A DNA stretch of 64,000 nt from Streptomyces fumigatiscleroticus (GCF_014647975.1 NZ_BMQF01000007.1:248001-312000), one strand, 5' to 3'. Positions 8,231-17,022 are shown, counted from the first letter of the stretch. Made by a program: numbers and translations. The notes: a model not told the origin generated them from the letters alone.

Positions 8231-9007
8231 TCACCGCACCGCGATCCGGATCTGCTCGCTCGTCGCGCTGACGCCGTTGAGGTCGGCGGTCGCCTGGAGG
8301 CGGTTGGCGCCGGACGGGAAGGCCGGTCCCGGGGTGCAGCGCCAGGTGCCGTCGGCGGCGGCGGTCGTCGCGCACGCCGTCCGCTCGTCCTTGTCCCGTA
8401 CGGTGATCCGGGCGCCCGGGTGGGCCGTGCCGGACATCTCCGGGCGGCCGTCCAGGAGCACCCCGGATATGGGGCGGGTCAGCGTCGGTCCGGGCAGGCC
8501 CACCGTCACCTCGCAGGCGCCCGCGGCCCGCCGGGCGCCCCGTGCGTCGGTGAGACGCAGCGCGCAGCCGCGCAGCCGCGTGCCGGGCACGGCGTGCGCG
8601 GGCACGGCCACCACGAAGGGGAAGGTGCGGATGTGCCACGCCTCCGTCGCCGGGGTTCCGGTGAAGGTGTACGCGGCGCTGCCGCCGCCGGGGGCGACCG
8701 TGCCCCGGTAGCCGGCGGCGTCGAGCGGCGTGCCCGTCAGCTCGGTACCGGCGGGCGCCGTCACCGTCAGTGTGGAGCCGGCGCCCAGACGCGGCCCCGT
8801 GTAGCCCGCGACCTCGACGATCCCCTCCCGGCCGGGGTCGATGGTCCGGGCGGCCCGGAGCTCGCGGACCACGGGCGCGGCGGCCGCCCCGGGGACGGGG
8901 CGCGCGTCCGCCGCGGCCGGGAGGCACGCCAGCGCGAGCGTGCCCGCGGCGGCGGCCCATCCCAGGGCTGCGCGCCCCGCTGCTGCTGTCTTCCTGGACC
9001 TGCTCAT
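8231..9007 (-). CDS. secreted protein with Ig-like domain
   Basis: A 258-residue exported protein. The signal peptide MSRSRKTAAAGRAALGWAAAAGTLALACL ends near ADARP. The first half is a beta-rich region (VAGYTGPRLGAGSTLTVTAPAG). The second half resembles a bacterial Ig-like domain (PEMSGTAHPGARITVRDKD, GTWRCTPGPAF, NRLQATADLNG), as in Big_6/Ig-like surface modules. Four Cys could form disulfides outside the cell. No anchor is visible. Converges on the DUF6479 gene. Confidence 0.85.
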   Translation of the reverse strand: MSRSRKTAAAGRAALGWAAAAGTLALACLPAAADARPVPGAAAAPVVRELRAARTIDPGREGIVEVAGYTGPRLGAGSTLTVTAPAGTELTGTPLDAAGYRGTVAPGGGSAAYTFTGTPATEAWHIRTFPFVVAVPAHAVPGTRLRGCALRLTDARGARRAAGACEVTVGLPGPTLTRPISGVLLDGRPEMSGTAHPGARITVRDKDERTACATTAAADGTWRCTPGPAFPSGANRLQATADLNGVSATSEQIRIAVR

Positions 9008-9246
9008 CGTCGGCGGGGCTTTCTGTGCGGGGGCGGTGACCTCTCAGGTGTGATTCTCGCGAGCCGTTTGCGCAGGTGACACGCGTTGTTGGGCCGTACG
9101 GGTGTCCGGCGGCGGGCCGCACGGGGGCGCGCCACGGGCGCGTGCCGCGGGTGTGACGGACGCCAGAGGTTCGGCGGCCCGGCGTTCCCGTACCGCTGGG
9201 CGCGGGGCCCGCCCGGTGCGGGCACCCCGACCGGACAGGAGGCACG

Positions 9247-9808
9247 GTGCTCTTCTCGCCGGAAGCGACGGGAACCCTCTTCGTGGGCGGTGCCCTCGGG
9301 CCGGCCCCCGCCGCGCTCGTCCACCCGTCGATGCTCGGGCTCCCCACCGTCGCCAGTGCCCAGAACCGTGTCATCGCCCAGACCCCGGCCGGGCCGCTGA
9401 CCGAGGCCGACCGGGACGTCGTGGTGAAGGTGCGGGCGGCGGGGCTGTGGGAGTACCCGGTGGGCGGGACGGCGATCGAGAAGGGCACGACGAAGGCGGT
9501 CGTCACGGCGGGGCGGCATCTGGTGTCCGGGCACGCCGCGTTCGACGCCACCGTCCGGGAGATCGCGGTTCGACTCCGACTTCGCCGACATCCCGCGGGT
9601 CGCCCACGGCCAGATCTTCGACACGGTCGCGAAGATCCGCTCCGCCACCGCCGACACGCTGGTGCGCGCCCTGGCCGACCAGGCCGACGACACCGTGCTC
9701 GACCACATCCCGGTCATGGAGCAGACCGGCCTGGCCGACTTCGACCAGGTGCCGCAGGTCGTCCTCACCCCGCCGGCGAGCGGCTCCGCCAGCCCTGCGG
9801 CGGGGTGA
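9247..9808 (+). pseudogene. DUF4142 gene broken by internal deletion and frameshift
   Basis: The GTG at 9247 has AGGAGG upstream. The first part reads as a DUF4142 N-terminus up to about 9568 (GPLTEADRDVVVKVRAAGLWE, HLVSGHAAFDATVREIA). The family then continues in a different frame from 9569 (FDTVAKIRSATADTLVRALAD, VLDHIPVMEQTGLADF) to a TGA at 9806. The middle of the usual domain, some 30 residues, is missing at the junction. The single-frame product would be aberrant after residue 107. I read this as a recent deletion with frameshift; a sequencing error alone would not explain the missing part. Confidence 0.8.
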
Positions 9809-9836
9809 GGCGCCTGGTGGTACGGACGCGCCGGTC

Positions 9837-9885
9837 AAGGGGCGCGGGGAACCGCGCGACCGGCCACGACCGGCCCGCGGACGAC
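9837..9885. repeat. dispersed Streptomyces intergenic repeat
   Basis: The stretch starting GGGGCGCGGGGAACCGCGCG and continuing through CCGGCC...GGCCCGCGG resembles a palindromic motif that recurs between genes in many Streptomyces genomes. It lies between the broken DUF4142 gene and the end of the GH13 gene and may act as a terminator. Confidence 0.55.
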
Positions 9886-9908
9886 GCACCGGCCCTCCGG
9901 CTCGGACC

Positions 9909-11576
9909 TCAGCGCCCCAGCCAGACCGTCGTGTCGGGGCCCAGCCTGCCGTCCTGGAGCGGCGCGCTGCTCAGCAGCACCTCGCCCGCCGGCAGCGCGA
10001 CATCGGTGCCGGACAGGTTGGTGACGCACCGCCAGCCGTCGCAGCGGTCGAACCGCAGCACCCCGGCGGGGGTGTCGTCCGACCAGGTCAGCGACTCCCC
10101 GTCGAGCAGCTTGCGGCGCAGCCTGAGGGCCGTGCGGTACAGCTCCAGGGTGGAGCCCTCTACCCCGTCCTGGGCCTGGACGGCGTAGGACGCGAAGCGG
10201 GCCGGCTGCGGCAGCCAGGCCCCGCCCGGTCCGAAGCCGTACGACGGTCCGGTCGTCGTCCACGGCAGCGGCACCCGGCATCCGTCGCGGCCCTTGCGGA
10301 CCCGGCCCGTCTGCTCCCAGACGGGGTCCTGGATGACCTCGGTGGGCAGGTCGGCCACCTCGGGCAGTCCGAGTTCCTCGCCCTGGTAGAGATAGGCCGA
10401 GCCGGGCAGCGCCAGCATCAGCAGCGTGGCCGCCCGGGCCCGGCGCAGCCCGGCGGCCTCGTCGACGGCCGGGGCGTGGCCGCCGGACAGCAGCCAGGCG
10501 TTGTCGTCGGTGCCCGGTGGCAGCATCAGCCGGGAGGCGTGCCGGACGACGTCGTGGTTGGAGAGCACCCAGGTGGCGGACGCACCGACGGCGTGCGCGG
10601 CCGCGAGGGAGTCGGTGATGGTCCGGCGCAGCTCCGCCGCGTCCCAGCCGGTCTGGAGATAACCGAAGTTGAAGGCCTGGCCCAGTTCCTCGGGGCGGGC
10701 GTACAGCGCGCGCCGGGCGGGGTCCGGCACCCAGGCCTCGGCGACCGCGGTGCGGGGCGGCCGGTAGGAGTCGAAGATCTTCCGCCAGTCGCGGTAGACG
10801 GCGTGGACCTCGTCGCGGTCGAAGAAGGGGTGGGTGCCCGGAGCGAAGGCGGTGAGCGCCGCGTCGCGGCTCAGCTCGGGCGCGCCGAGGTCGCGCAGCG
10901 GTTCGCTCAGGTCCTTGGCCAGGGCGTGGGCGACATCGACGCGGAAGCCGTCGACGCCCCGGTCGGACCAGAACCTCAGCGTGGTGCGGAAGTCGGCGCG
11001 GACCTCCTCGTTCTGCCAGTTGAGATCGGGCTGCTGGGGCGTGAACAGATGCAGGTACCACTGCCCGTCCGGCACCCGCCGCCAGGCGCTGCCGCCGAAG
11101 ACCGACTGCCAGTCGGTGGGCGGGAGCTCCCCGTGGGCGCCGCGGCCGTCACGGAAGACATAGCGGTCGCGGGCCGGGGAGCCGGGCCCGTCCTCCAGGG
11201 CCCGGCGGAACCAGGCGTGCCGGTGCGAGGTGTGATTGGGCACCAGGTCCACGATCACCTTCAGGCCCAGGCGGTGCGCCTCGGCGGCCAGGGCGTCGAA
11301 GTCGTCCAGGGTGCCCAGGCGCGGGTCGACGTCGCGGTGGTCGTCGACGTCGTAGCCGCCGTCGGCGAGTTCCGAGGGGTAGAACGGGCTGAGCCACAGG
11401 GCGTCGACGCCCAGCGCGGCGAGATGGGTCAGGCGCTGGGTGGCGCCCCTGAGGTCGCCGAGTCCGTCGCCGTCGGCGTCGGCGAAGCTGCGCGGATAGA
11501 TCTGGTAGATGACGGCCTGCCGCCACCAGTCGGGGTCCCGGGAGGACAGGTCCGGCGTGATCGTGCGTGCGGTCAC
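9909..11576 (-). CDS. GH13 alpha-glucosidase
   Basis: A 555-residue cytoplasmic glycoside hydrolase family 13 enzyme of the oligo-1,6-glucosidase/alpha-glucosidase type. Conserved regions: DLVPNHTS (region I), GFRVDVAHAL with nucleophile Asp (II), AVAEAWV with acid/base Glu (III), LSNHDVVRH with the transition-state Asp (IV). The start YQIYPRSFADADGDGLGDLRG is typical. The GTG at 11576 has AAGGAG eight bases upstream. It hydrolyses maltose or maltodextrin-type sugars to glucose; linkage preference is not certain. It stands alone, without a transporter or LacI regulator next to it. Confidence 0.92.
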   Translation of the reverse strand: MTARTITPDLSSRDPDWWRQAVIYQIYPRSFADADGDGLGDLRGATQRLTHLAALGVDALWLSPFYPSELADGGYDVDDHRDVDPRLGTLDDFDALAAEAHRLGLKVIVDLVPNHTSHRHAWFRRALEDGPGSPARDRYVFRDGRGAHGELPPTDWQSVFGGSAWRRVPDGQWYLHLFTPQQPDLNWQNEEVRADFRTTLRFWSDRGVDGFRVDVAHALAKDLSEPLRDLGAPELSRDAALTAFAPGTHPFFDRDEVHAVYRDWRKIFDSYRPPRTAVAEAWVPDPARRALYARPEELGQAFNFGYLQTGWDAAELRRTITDSLAAAHAVGASATWVLSNHDVVRHASRLMLPPGTDDNAWLLSGGHAPAVDEAAGLRRARAATLLMLALPGSAYLYQGEELGLPEVADLPTEVIQDPVWEQTGRVRKGRDGCRVPLPWTTTGPSYGFGPGGAWLPQPARFASYAVQAQDGVEGSTLELYRTALRLRRKLLDGESLTWSDDTPAGVLRFDRCDGWRCVTNLSGTDVALPAGEVLLSSAPLQDGRLGPDTTVWLGR

Positions 11577-11908
11577 GCGGTCTCCTTTCGCGGTGCTGCG
11601 GTGCTGCGGTGTTGCGGTGCTTGCGGGCACAGCAAGGAATCTGTCCACAACGCCGGAAAAGTGAACCCCGACACCGGGCGGAGGGATTCGTTCCTCCTGT
11701 GGCGATCGTGTGCTCACTGGGCAAGTTCTTTGCCGTTCGCGCAGGTTGACAGGGTGAAGTGGCACGACCACCATGGGGATCACTGTGACCCATGGGACCA
11801 ATGGGACCAGTGTTCTTCAGACCATTCACACCCCGGTACGGCCGGCGTGCGCTCCGCGCCGCCCTGCTGCCGTCACCCGGGTTCTGCACACGCCAAGATG
11901 GGATCCGC
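11577..11908. other. 332-bp divergent intergenic region with short repeats
   Basis: Between the GH13 gene and the surface-protein gene. It contains four 9-bp units GCGGTGCTG (11590-11625, last two degenerate), a small inverted repeat GGCAA-N5-TTGCC at 11720-11734, and a cluster of CCATGGG/CCCATGG palindromes near 11771-11800. These may be regulator sites; no operator consensus can be named. Confidence 0.4.
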
Positions 11909-12874
11909 ATGTCCATAGCGAGACGTGTCACCCTGCGCCGCCTGCTGGGGACGGGCGCCGCGAGCCTCGTCCTGACCACCGCCTCCGTCGCCGCCGCCTC
12001 CGGTGCCTTCGCGCACGGCACGCCGGGCGGCGACGGCTGGAACCACGGCGGCGGGTACCACCCCGGGACGGGCGCGGGCACGGTCACCGAGACCGACCGC
12101 TGCCAGTTCTCGCTCGACGGCACCAACTTCTACGACTCCGTCAAGGTCGACGACCAGACCCTGAAGCCCACCGACGACGGCAAGGTCCACATCACGGTCC
12201 GCGCCGCCGGTGACGCCACCACCTGCACCGCCTCCCTGGCCTCCTACCGCGCCCACGGCGCCACCTTCGCCACCTCCGGCGAGCAGGTCTTCCACGACTT
12301 CGACACGGTGACGGTCAAGCGGGGCCAGACGGACACCCTGGACATCGCGGTGCCCGACGCGGGCTGCTTCGCGCAGATCGACCTCTACCGCGGTGCCGTG
12401 AAGTACGACGGCGTGACGGACGCCGGCGACGGCCTCGAGCACGGCGCCCTGCCCAAGGGCCCGGACGGCGCGGTCATCAAGGACAAGCTGATCGCGGCCT
12501 GGAACGGCGGATCGAAGGACTGCACGGCCCCGGCGACCGAGACGCCGTCCACGCAGTCGCCGTCGCCGACGGCCACGGAGGGCTCCGCCGCGCCGTCCAC
12601 CCCGGCCGAGGAGACCACCTCGCCGTCGTCCCAGTCCTCGGAGTCCTCCTCCGCCGCCCCGTCGGCCGCCGACGACGCCACGTCCCCGGCCGCCTCCGAG
12701 TCGGCCACCACCACGGCCGCCCCGGCCGCCACCGCCGACGGCGGCAGCGGCGACCTCGCCGAGACGGGCGCCGACAGCAGCACCGGCCCGATCGCCATCG
12801 GCGCGGCCGTCCTGCTCGCGGGCGGCGCGGCCATCGTCGTCGCGACGCGGCGCCGCCGCGCGGCCCGCTCCTGA
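11909..12874 (+). CDS. LAETG-anchored surface protein (sortase E substrate)
   Basis: A 321-residue exported protein. The signal peptide is RRLLGTGAASLVLTTASVAAASGAFA. The folded part (about 50-205) contains Cys residues in DRCQFSLDG, TTCTASL, AGCFAQ and KDCTAP. A Ser/Thr/Pro/Ala-rich wall-spanning linker follows. The C-terminus has the sorting signal LAETG, a hydrophobic helix (GPIAIGAAVLLAGGAAIVV) and RRRRAARS. LAxTG is the motif used by actinobacterial class E sortases, so it is probably linked to peptidoglycan. The start ATG has only a weak ribosome site. The ligand of the folded domain is unknown. Confidence 0.9.
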   Translation: MSIARRVTLRRLLGTGAASLVLTTASVAAASGAFAHGTPGGDGWNHGGGYHPGTGAGTVTETDRCQFSLDGTNFYDSVKVDDQTLKPTDDGKVHITVRAAGDATTCTASLASYRAHGATFATSGEQVFHDFDTVTVKRGQTDTLDIAVPDAGCFAQIDLYRGAVKYDGVTDAGDGLEHGALPKGPDGAVIKDKLIAAWNGGSKDCTAPATETPSTQSPSPTATEGSAAPSTPAEETTSPSSQSSESSSAAPSAADDATSPAASESATTTAAPAATADGGSGDLAETGADSSTGPIAIGAAVLLAGGAAIVVATRRRRAARS

Positions 12875-12905
12875 CCCGCCCGGGTCCCCGGCGGGGCGTG
12901 CCGGG

Positions 12906-13265
12906 TCAGCCGGCGTCGGCGACGCAGTGGTCGAGCAGCTTCCGCACCCCCGCGTCGACCACCCGGTAGCGCACCACACGCCCCGCCTTCTCCCCCTCCA
13001 CGGCCCCCGCCGCCCGCAGCAGCCTGAGCGCCTGCGAGACGGCGGGGTCGTTCATTCCGGTGGCGATCGCCAGGTCGGAGACGGCGAGCGGGCCGGTGCG
13101 GTGCAGGGCCAGCAGCAGGGCGAGCCGCTTGGGGTCGGCGAGCAGGGAGAAACAGTCGGCCCAGGCGCGCACATGGCCCGGCTCGCCGATCGCGGCGATG
13201 GCCTCGCACACCCGGTGGCCGTCGATGGTGCGGCGGTCCGCGCGGTCGGCCGGTACGAGATGCAT
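12906..13265 (-). CDS. ArsR-family regulator
   Basis: A 119-residue winged-helix repressor of the ArsR/SmtB family: LLADPKRLALLLALHRTGPLAVSDLAIATGMNDPAVSQALRLLRAAGAV is the core. It diverges from a nickel/cobalt permease, so a Ni/Co sensor of the NmtR/KmtR sort is a reasonable inference. Candidate metal ligands are the His after Met1, several His/Cys before the core (GHRVCEA, EPGHVR, ADCFS) and LLDHC at the end; the known NmtR ligand pattern is not clearly conserved. It probably binds the shared upstream region. Confidence 0.9.
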   Translation of the reverse strand: MHLVPADRADRRTIDGHRVCEAIAAIGEPGHVRAWADCFSLLADPKRLALLLALHRTGPLAVSDLAIATGMNDPAVSQALRLLRAAGAVEGEKAGRVVRYRVVDAGVRKLLDHCVADAG

Positions 13266-13344
13266 GCGGTCATCCTCGCAGGCCGCCTTCTGTGATCTTC
13301 AATACCTGCACAGGTACGCAGCTATGCAGGGGAAGGCCCGTACC

Positions 13345-13545
13345 TCTACGGTGGGCAGGCCGTGGTGTTCGGGAAGCCGGTGTCAGTCCGGAGCGGCCCT
13401 CGCCACTGTGATCGGGGAGTTTCCGGCCCATGTCCCGTGCACCGCACGGAACGGCCACTGGCCGCCGCGAGGCGGCCGGGAAGGCGGGCCGGCAACGTAC
13501 GACCCGTAAGCCAGGAGACCGGCCACGGCATCTCACGAAGTGATC
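13345..13545 (+). ncRNA. cobalamin riboswitch
   Basis: The core elements of the B12 riboswitch are present in order: GGGAAGCCGGTG at 13371, AGTCC at 13385, the B12-box GCCACTGTGATCGG near 13402-13415, and AGCCAGGAGACCGGCC at 13509-13524. The element ends about 25-45 bases before the permease ATG. It should shut down translation or transcription of the permease when adenosylcobalamin is plentiful. Outer boundaries are approximate. Confidence 0.93.
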
Positions 13546-13569
13546 CACGAGGTGCTGGAGCGTGACCGC

Positions 13570-14667
13570 ATGACCCTGCCCGAACCCGCCCCGACGTCCT
13601 TCCGGTGGCGCCGGGAGGACACCGTCCGTACCGCCGGGCTGATGGCGGTGATCGCCGCCCTGCACGTCGCCGCGTTCGGCGTGCTGTTCCTGCTCGTCGT
13701 CCCCCACCACTACGAGATCGGCACCAAGGCCTTCGGCGTGGGCCTGGGCATCACCGCCTACACCCTCGGCATGCGGCACGCCTTCGACGCCGACCACATC
13801 GCCGCCATCGACAACACCACGCGCAAGCTGATGGCCGACGGCAAGCGGCCGGTGTCGGTGGGCTTCTGGTTCGCGCTCGGCCACTCCAGCGTGGTGGTCG
13901 TGATGGCGGCGCTGGTGGCCGGGGGCACGCAGCTCGCGGGCACGCTGATGGACGACGGCTCCCGCACGCACCAGACGCTGGGCGTGGTCGGCACCACCGT
14001 CTCCGGCTCCTTCCTCTATCTCATCGCGGCCCTCAACCTGGTCGCCCTGGTGGGCATCCTGAAGGTCTTCCGGGCGATGCGGGCGGGCGCCTACGACGAG
14101 AAGCAGCTCGAACAGCACCTGGACTCCCGCGGCTTCATGAACCGGATCCTCGGCCGGCTCACCAGGTCCATCAGCCGCCCGGGCCAGATGTACCCGCTGG
14201 GCTTCCTCTTCGGCCTCGGCTTCGACACCGCCACCGAGGTCACGCTGATGGTGATGGCCGGCTCGGGCGCCGCGGCGGGCCTGCCCTGGTACGCCGTCCT
14301 GTGCCTGCCGCTGCTGTTCGCGGCCGGCATGAGCCTGTTCGACACCCTGGACGGCACCTTCATGAACTTCGCCTACCAGTGGGCGTTCTCCCACCCCGTC
14401 CGCAAGGTGTTCTACAACCTCACCATCACCGGCCTCTCCGTCGCGGTCGCCTTCTTCATCGGCACCATCGAGCTGGTCGGCGTCCTGCACGAGAAGCTGG
14501 ACCTCACCGACGCCGTCACCGGCTGGATCGCCGGACTGGACCTGGACCACGTGGGCTACGTCATCGTCGGCCTGTTCGTGGTGGTCTGGGCGGCGGCGGT
14601 GGCGTACTGGAAGGTCGCCAAGGTGGAGCAGCGCTGGGCCGTCCGCCCCGCCGAGGCAGACGGCTGA
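13570..14667 (+). CDS. NiCoT-family nickel/cobalt permease
   Basis: A 365-residue integral membrane protein of the HoxN/NixA/NicO family. The signature RHAFDADH (HX4DH) in the second helix is intact, followed by NTTRKLM; other family motifs are FFLGHSS-like (WFALGHSS), LGFDTATE and GMSLFDTLDG. It imports Co2+ or Ni2+. Its cobalamin riboswitch indicates that cobalt for B12 synthesis is the physiological cargo. The ATG at 13570 has GGAG upstream; GTG 13540 has none. Divergent from the ArsR gene. Confidence 0.95.
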   Translation: MTLPEPAPTSFRWRREDTVRTAGLMAVIAALHVAAFGVLFLLVVPHHYEIGTKAFGVGLGITAYTLGMRHAFDADHIAAIDNTTRKLMADGKRPVSVGFWFALGHSSVVVVMAALVAGGTQLAGTLMDDGSRTHQTLGVVGTTVSGSFLYLIAALNLVALVGILKVFRAMRAGAYDEKQLEQHLDSRGFMNRILGRLTRSISRPGQMYPLGFLFGLGFDTATEVTLMVMAGSGAAAGLPWYAVLCLPLLFAAGMSLFDTLDGTFMNFAYQWAFSHPVRKVFYNLTITGLSVAVAFFIGTIELVGVLHEKLDLTDAVTGWIAGLDLDHVGYVIVGLFVVVWAAAVAYWKVAKVEQRWAVRPAEADG

Positions 14668-14684
14668 CCACCGCCCGCGCCCCG

Positions 14685-15644
14685 TCAGCCCCCGACCGTC
14701 TCCAGATACAGCCGCACGTAGCGCCGCACGTCGACGTCGAGGGCCACGTCCACCAGGGTCTGTTCGCGGATGCCGTCGTGGATCTCGGACTCGCCGGCGC
14801 GCGGGCGGCGGTCCACGACCGTCTGGCCGCGCGCCGGTCCGGGCGCCAGGTTCACCTCGACCGGCAGACGGTGGGTGGTCAGGCCCGCCGGGTCGGCCAC
14901 GGCGCAGACGGCGCCCGCGTCTCCGAGACCGCCGGCCGGGTCGTCCTCGCCGGTGGCCGGACCGCGGTGGGCGAGCAGCTCACCGGCGAGCCGTGCGCCC
15001 GGCTCGCCGCTCGCCCGCAGCCGCCGTACGTCCGTCCCCGGCACCAGCACCCGCTGGAACACGTCCAGCCCGTACATGGTGATCGGCACCCCGGCGGTGA
15101 GCAGGATCGCGGCGGCCTCCGGGTCGTGCCAGACGTTGAACTCGGCGACCGGCGTGGCGTTCCCGGTGGCCACCGCGCCGCCCATGAACACGATCCGCTC
15201 GATGTTGCGGGTGACCTCGGGGTGGGTGCGCAGCAGCAGGGCGATGTTGGTCAGGGGCGCGGTCGGGATCAGGGTGACCGGACGCGGGGAGGCGAGGATC
15301 TCGCGGCGCAGCAGGGTCACCGCGTCGACACCGGCCGGGGCGCGGCGTGGCGCGGGCAGGCCGAGGTCGCCCATGCCGTCGTGGCCGTGCACGTGCCGCG
15401 CGGTGCGTACGGTCTCGATCAGCGGGCGCTCGGCGCCGCGGGCCACCGGGATCTTGGGGGCGCCGGCCTGCTCCAGCACGGTCAGGGTGTTGCGGACCAC
15501 GCCGTCCACGTCGGTGTTCCCGGCCACGCAGGTGACCGCGCGCAGGTCCAGCCCGGGGTGGCGGACCGCGAACAGCAGGGCCAGGGCGTCGTCGACACCG
15601 GTGTCGCAGTCGATGATCACTGGGATGGGCTGATCGGTCGTCAC
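14685..15644 (-). CDS. inosine-uridine-type nucleoside hydrolase
   Basis: A 319-residue nucleoside N-ribohydrolase. The Ca2+-binding N-terminal motif IDCDTGVDDALAL is exact for the IUNH family, and NVWHDPEAA and FMGGAV match later conserved regions. The enzyme splits nucleosides to ribose and base for salvage. The GTG at 15644 has GAAGGAG at good spacing. It lies downstream of the short threonyl-tRNA synthetase on the same strand, with a 55-base gap, so it may be in the same transcript. Confidence 0.93.
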   Translation of the reverse strand: MTTDQPIPVIIDCDTGVDDALALLFAVRHPGLDLRAVTCVAGNTDVDGVVRNTLTVLEQAGAPKIPVARGAERPLIETVRTARHVHGHDGMGDLGLPAPRRAPAGVDAVTLLRREILASPRPVTLIPTAPLTNIALLLRTHPEVTRNIERIVFMGGAVATGNATPVAEFNVWHDPEAAAILLTAGVPITMYGLDVFQRVLVPGTDVRRLRASGEPGARLAGELLAHRGPATGEDDPAGGLGDAGAVCAVADPAGLTTHRLPVEVNLAPGPARGQTVVDRRPRAGESEIHDGIREQTLVDVALDVDVRRYVRLYLETVGG

Positions 15645-15699
15645 GGACGGTGCTCCTTCCAGTGGTCCGGGCCGTGTGACGCCACGGGCCCCCTGGACC

Positions 15700-16914
15700 C
15701 TACGCGGGCTCCCACAGCCCGGCCCCACGGGCCCGGACCCGGTCCGCGATCCGCCGCAGCAGCTCCGCGCCGGACAGCGCCCCGGGCCGCCGCCCGTCCC
15801 GCAGCCGCAGCGCCACCAGGTCGCCGTCCGCCTCCCGTTCGCCGATCACCGCCTGGTACGGCACCAGCCGCGCCGCCCGGATCCGGGCGCCCAGACTGCC
15901 CTGCTCCGGCCCGGCGGTCTCGGCCCGCAGGCCCAGCGCGACGGCCCGCCGCACCAGTTCCTCCGCCCGCGCGGCCTGTGCCTCGCCGACCGGCACCACC
16001 ACCAGCTGCACGGGTGCCAGCCACACCGGGAAGGCGCCGTCGTGCGCCTCGACCAGGTGGGCCACCGCCCGTTCGACGCTGCCGACGAGGGAGCGGTGCA
16101 CCATGACCGGGCGGTGCCGGGCGCCGTCGGCGCCGGTGTAGCGCAGGCCGAACCGCTCCGGCTGGTGGAAGTCGATCTGGACGGTGGACAGGGTGGACTC
16201 GCGGCCGGCCGCGTCCGCGACCTGCACGTCGATCTTGGGCCCGTAGAAGGCGGCCTCGCCCTCCACGGCGTCGTACGGCAGCCCGTGCAGGGCCTCCCGG
16301 AGCAGGGCGGTGGCCCGCTGCCACAGAGCCGGGTCCGCGACGTACTTGCCGCCGGGGCCGGGCAGCGAGAGACGGTACCGGGCGGCGCGGATGCCCAGGT
16401 CGGCGTAGGCCCGGCGGATCAGCTCCAGCGCCGCGCGGGCCTCGTCCACCGCCTGGTCCGGGGTGCAGAAGATGTGCGCGTCGTTGAGATGGATGGCCCG
16501 TACGCGGCTCAGCCCGCCGAGCACGCCGGAGAGCTCGGAGCGGTACATGCCGCCCAGCTCGGCCATGCGCAGCGGCAGCTCGCGGTAGCTGTGGGCGCGG
16601 GAGCGGTAGATGAGGGCGTGGTGGGGGCAGAGGCTGGGGCGCAGCACCATCTGCTCCGCGCCCAGCTCCATCGGCGGGAACATGTCGTCGCTGTAGTGCT
16701 CCCAGTGGCCGGAGAGTTCGTACAGCTCGCGCTTGCCGAGCGGGGGCGAGTACACGTGCCGGTAGCCGGCCCGGCGCTCGGTCTCGCGGACGTACTCCTC
16801 CAGGGTGTGGCGCACGATCGCGCCGTCGGGCAGCCAGTACGGCAGTCCGGCCCCCATCAGCGGGTCGGTGCCGAACAGGCCGAGTTCACGGCCGAGCCGT
16901 CGGTGCTTGGACAC
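15700..16914 (-). CDS. thrS: short threonyl-tRNA synthetase lacking TGS and editing domains
   Basis: A 404-residue class II threonyl-tRNA synthetase. The catalytic core is complete: RPSLCPHHA (zinc Cys), motif 2 in YRSELSGVLGGLSRVRAIHLNDAHIF (zinc His), and motif 3 in VMVHRSLVGSVERAVAHL (zinc His). The C-terminal third is the anticodon-binding domain (APVQLVVVPVG). Full-length bacterial ThrRS is near 640-660 residues; here the N-terminal TGS and editing domains are absent, so mischarged Ser-tRNA(Thr) could not be cleared in cis. It is probably a second, inducible ThrRS, possibly inhibitor-resistant. The GTG start follows a leader-peptide attenuator (17023-17079). Confidence 0.93.
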   Translation of the reverse strand: MSKHRRLGRELGLFGTDPLMGAGLPYWLPDGAIVRHTLEEYVRETERRAGYRHVYSPPLGKRELYELSGHWEHYSDDMFPPMELGAEQMVLRPSLCPHHALIYRSRAHSYRELPLRMAELGGMYRSELSGVLGGLSRVRAIHLNDAHIFCTPDQAVDEARAALELIRRAYADLGIRAARYRLSLPGPGGKYVADPALWQRATALLREALHGLPYDAVEGEAAFYGPKIDVQVADAAGRESTLSTVQIDFHQPERFGLRYTGADGARHRPVMVHRSLVGSVERAVAHLVEAHDGAFPVWLAPVQLVVVPVGEAQAARAEELVRRAVALGLRAETAGPEQGSLGARIRAARLVPYQAVIGEREADGDLVALRLRDGRRPGALSGAELLRRIADRVRARGAGLWEPA

Positions 16915-16958
16915 GGTGGGCTCCTCACGGCGTCCCTCGCGGACGCCTCGCGGACGGA

Positions 16959-16996
16959 GGGCGAGCACCACACGACGAAGCCCCGGGTGCTCGCCC
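16959..16996 (-). promoter_or_regulatory. alternative hairpin competing with the thrS attenuator
   Basis: On the minus strand GGGCGAGCAC (16996-16987) is perfectly complementary to GTGCTCGCCC (16968-16959). The first arm includes the loop and part of the stem of the terminator hairpin at 16978-17003, so the two structures exclude each other. This fits an antiterminator or a second regulatory state between leader peptide and thrS. Confidence 0.75.
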
Positions 16997-17003
16997 GGGG
17001 CTT
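16978..17003 (-). terminator. attenuator hairpin of thrS leader
   Basis: Perfect 10-bp stem AAGCCCCGGG / CCCGGGGCTT with loop CGAGCA, 20 bases after the leader-peptide stop and 63 bases before the thrS start. Confidence 0.85.
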
Positions 17004-17022
17004 GATGACCTGCGGTCAGTGT

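Noticed and set aside
11720-11734. LacI-type operator for the GH13 gene
   Set aside because: GGCAA-N5-TTGCC is short and lacks the CG-centred LacI-family pattern; there is no LacI gene nearby.
9102-11918. A 938-codon open plus-strand frame opposite the alpha-glucosidase
   Set aside because: High-GC antisense frame; the minus strand carries all GH13 motifs and a good ribosome site.
16978-17003. T-box riboswitch for thrS
   Set aside because: I saw no specifier loop or T-box sequence. The leader peptide with Thr codons explains the hairpins better.
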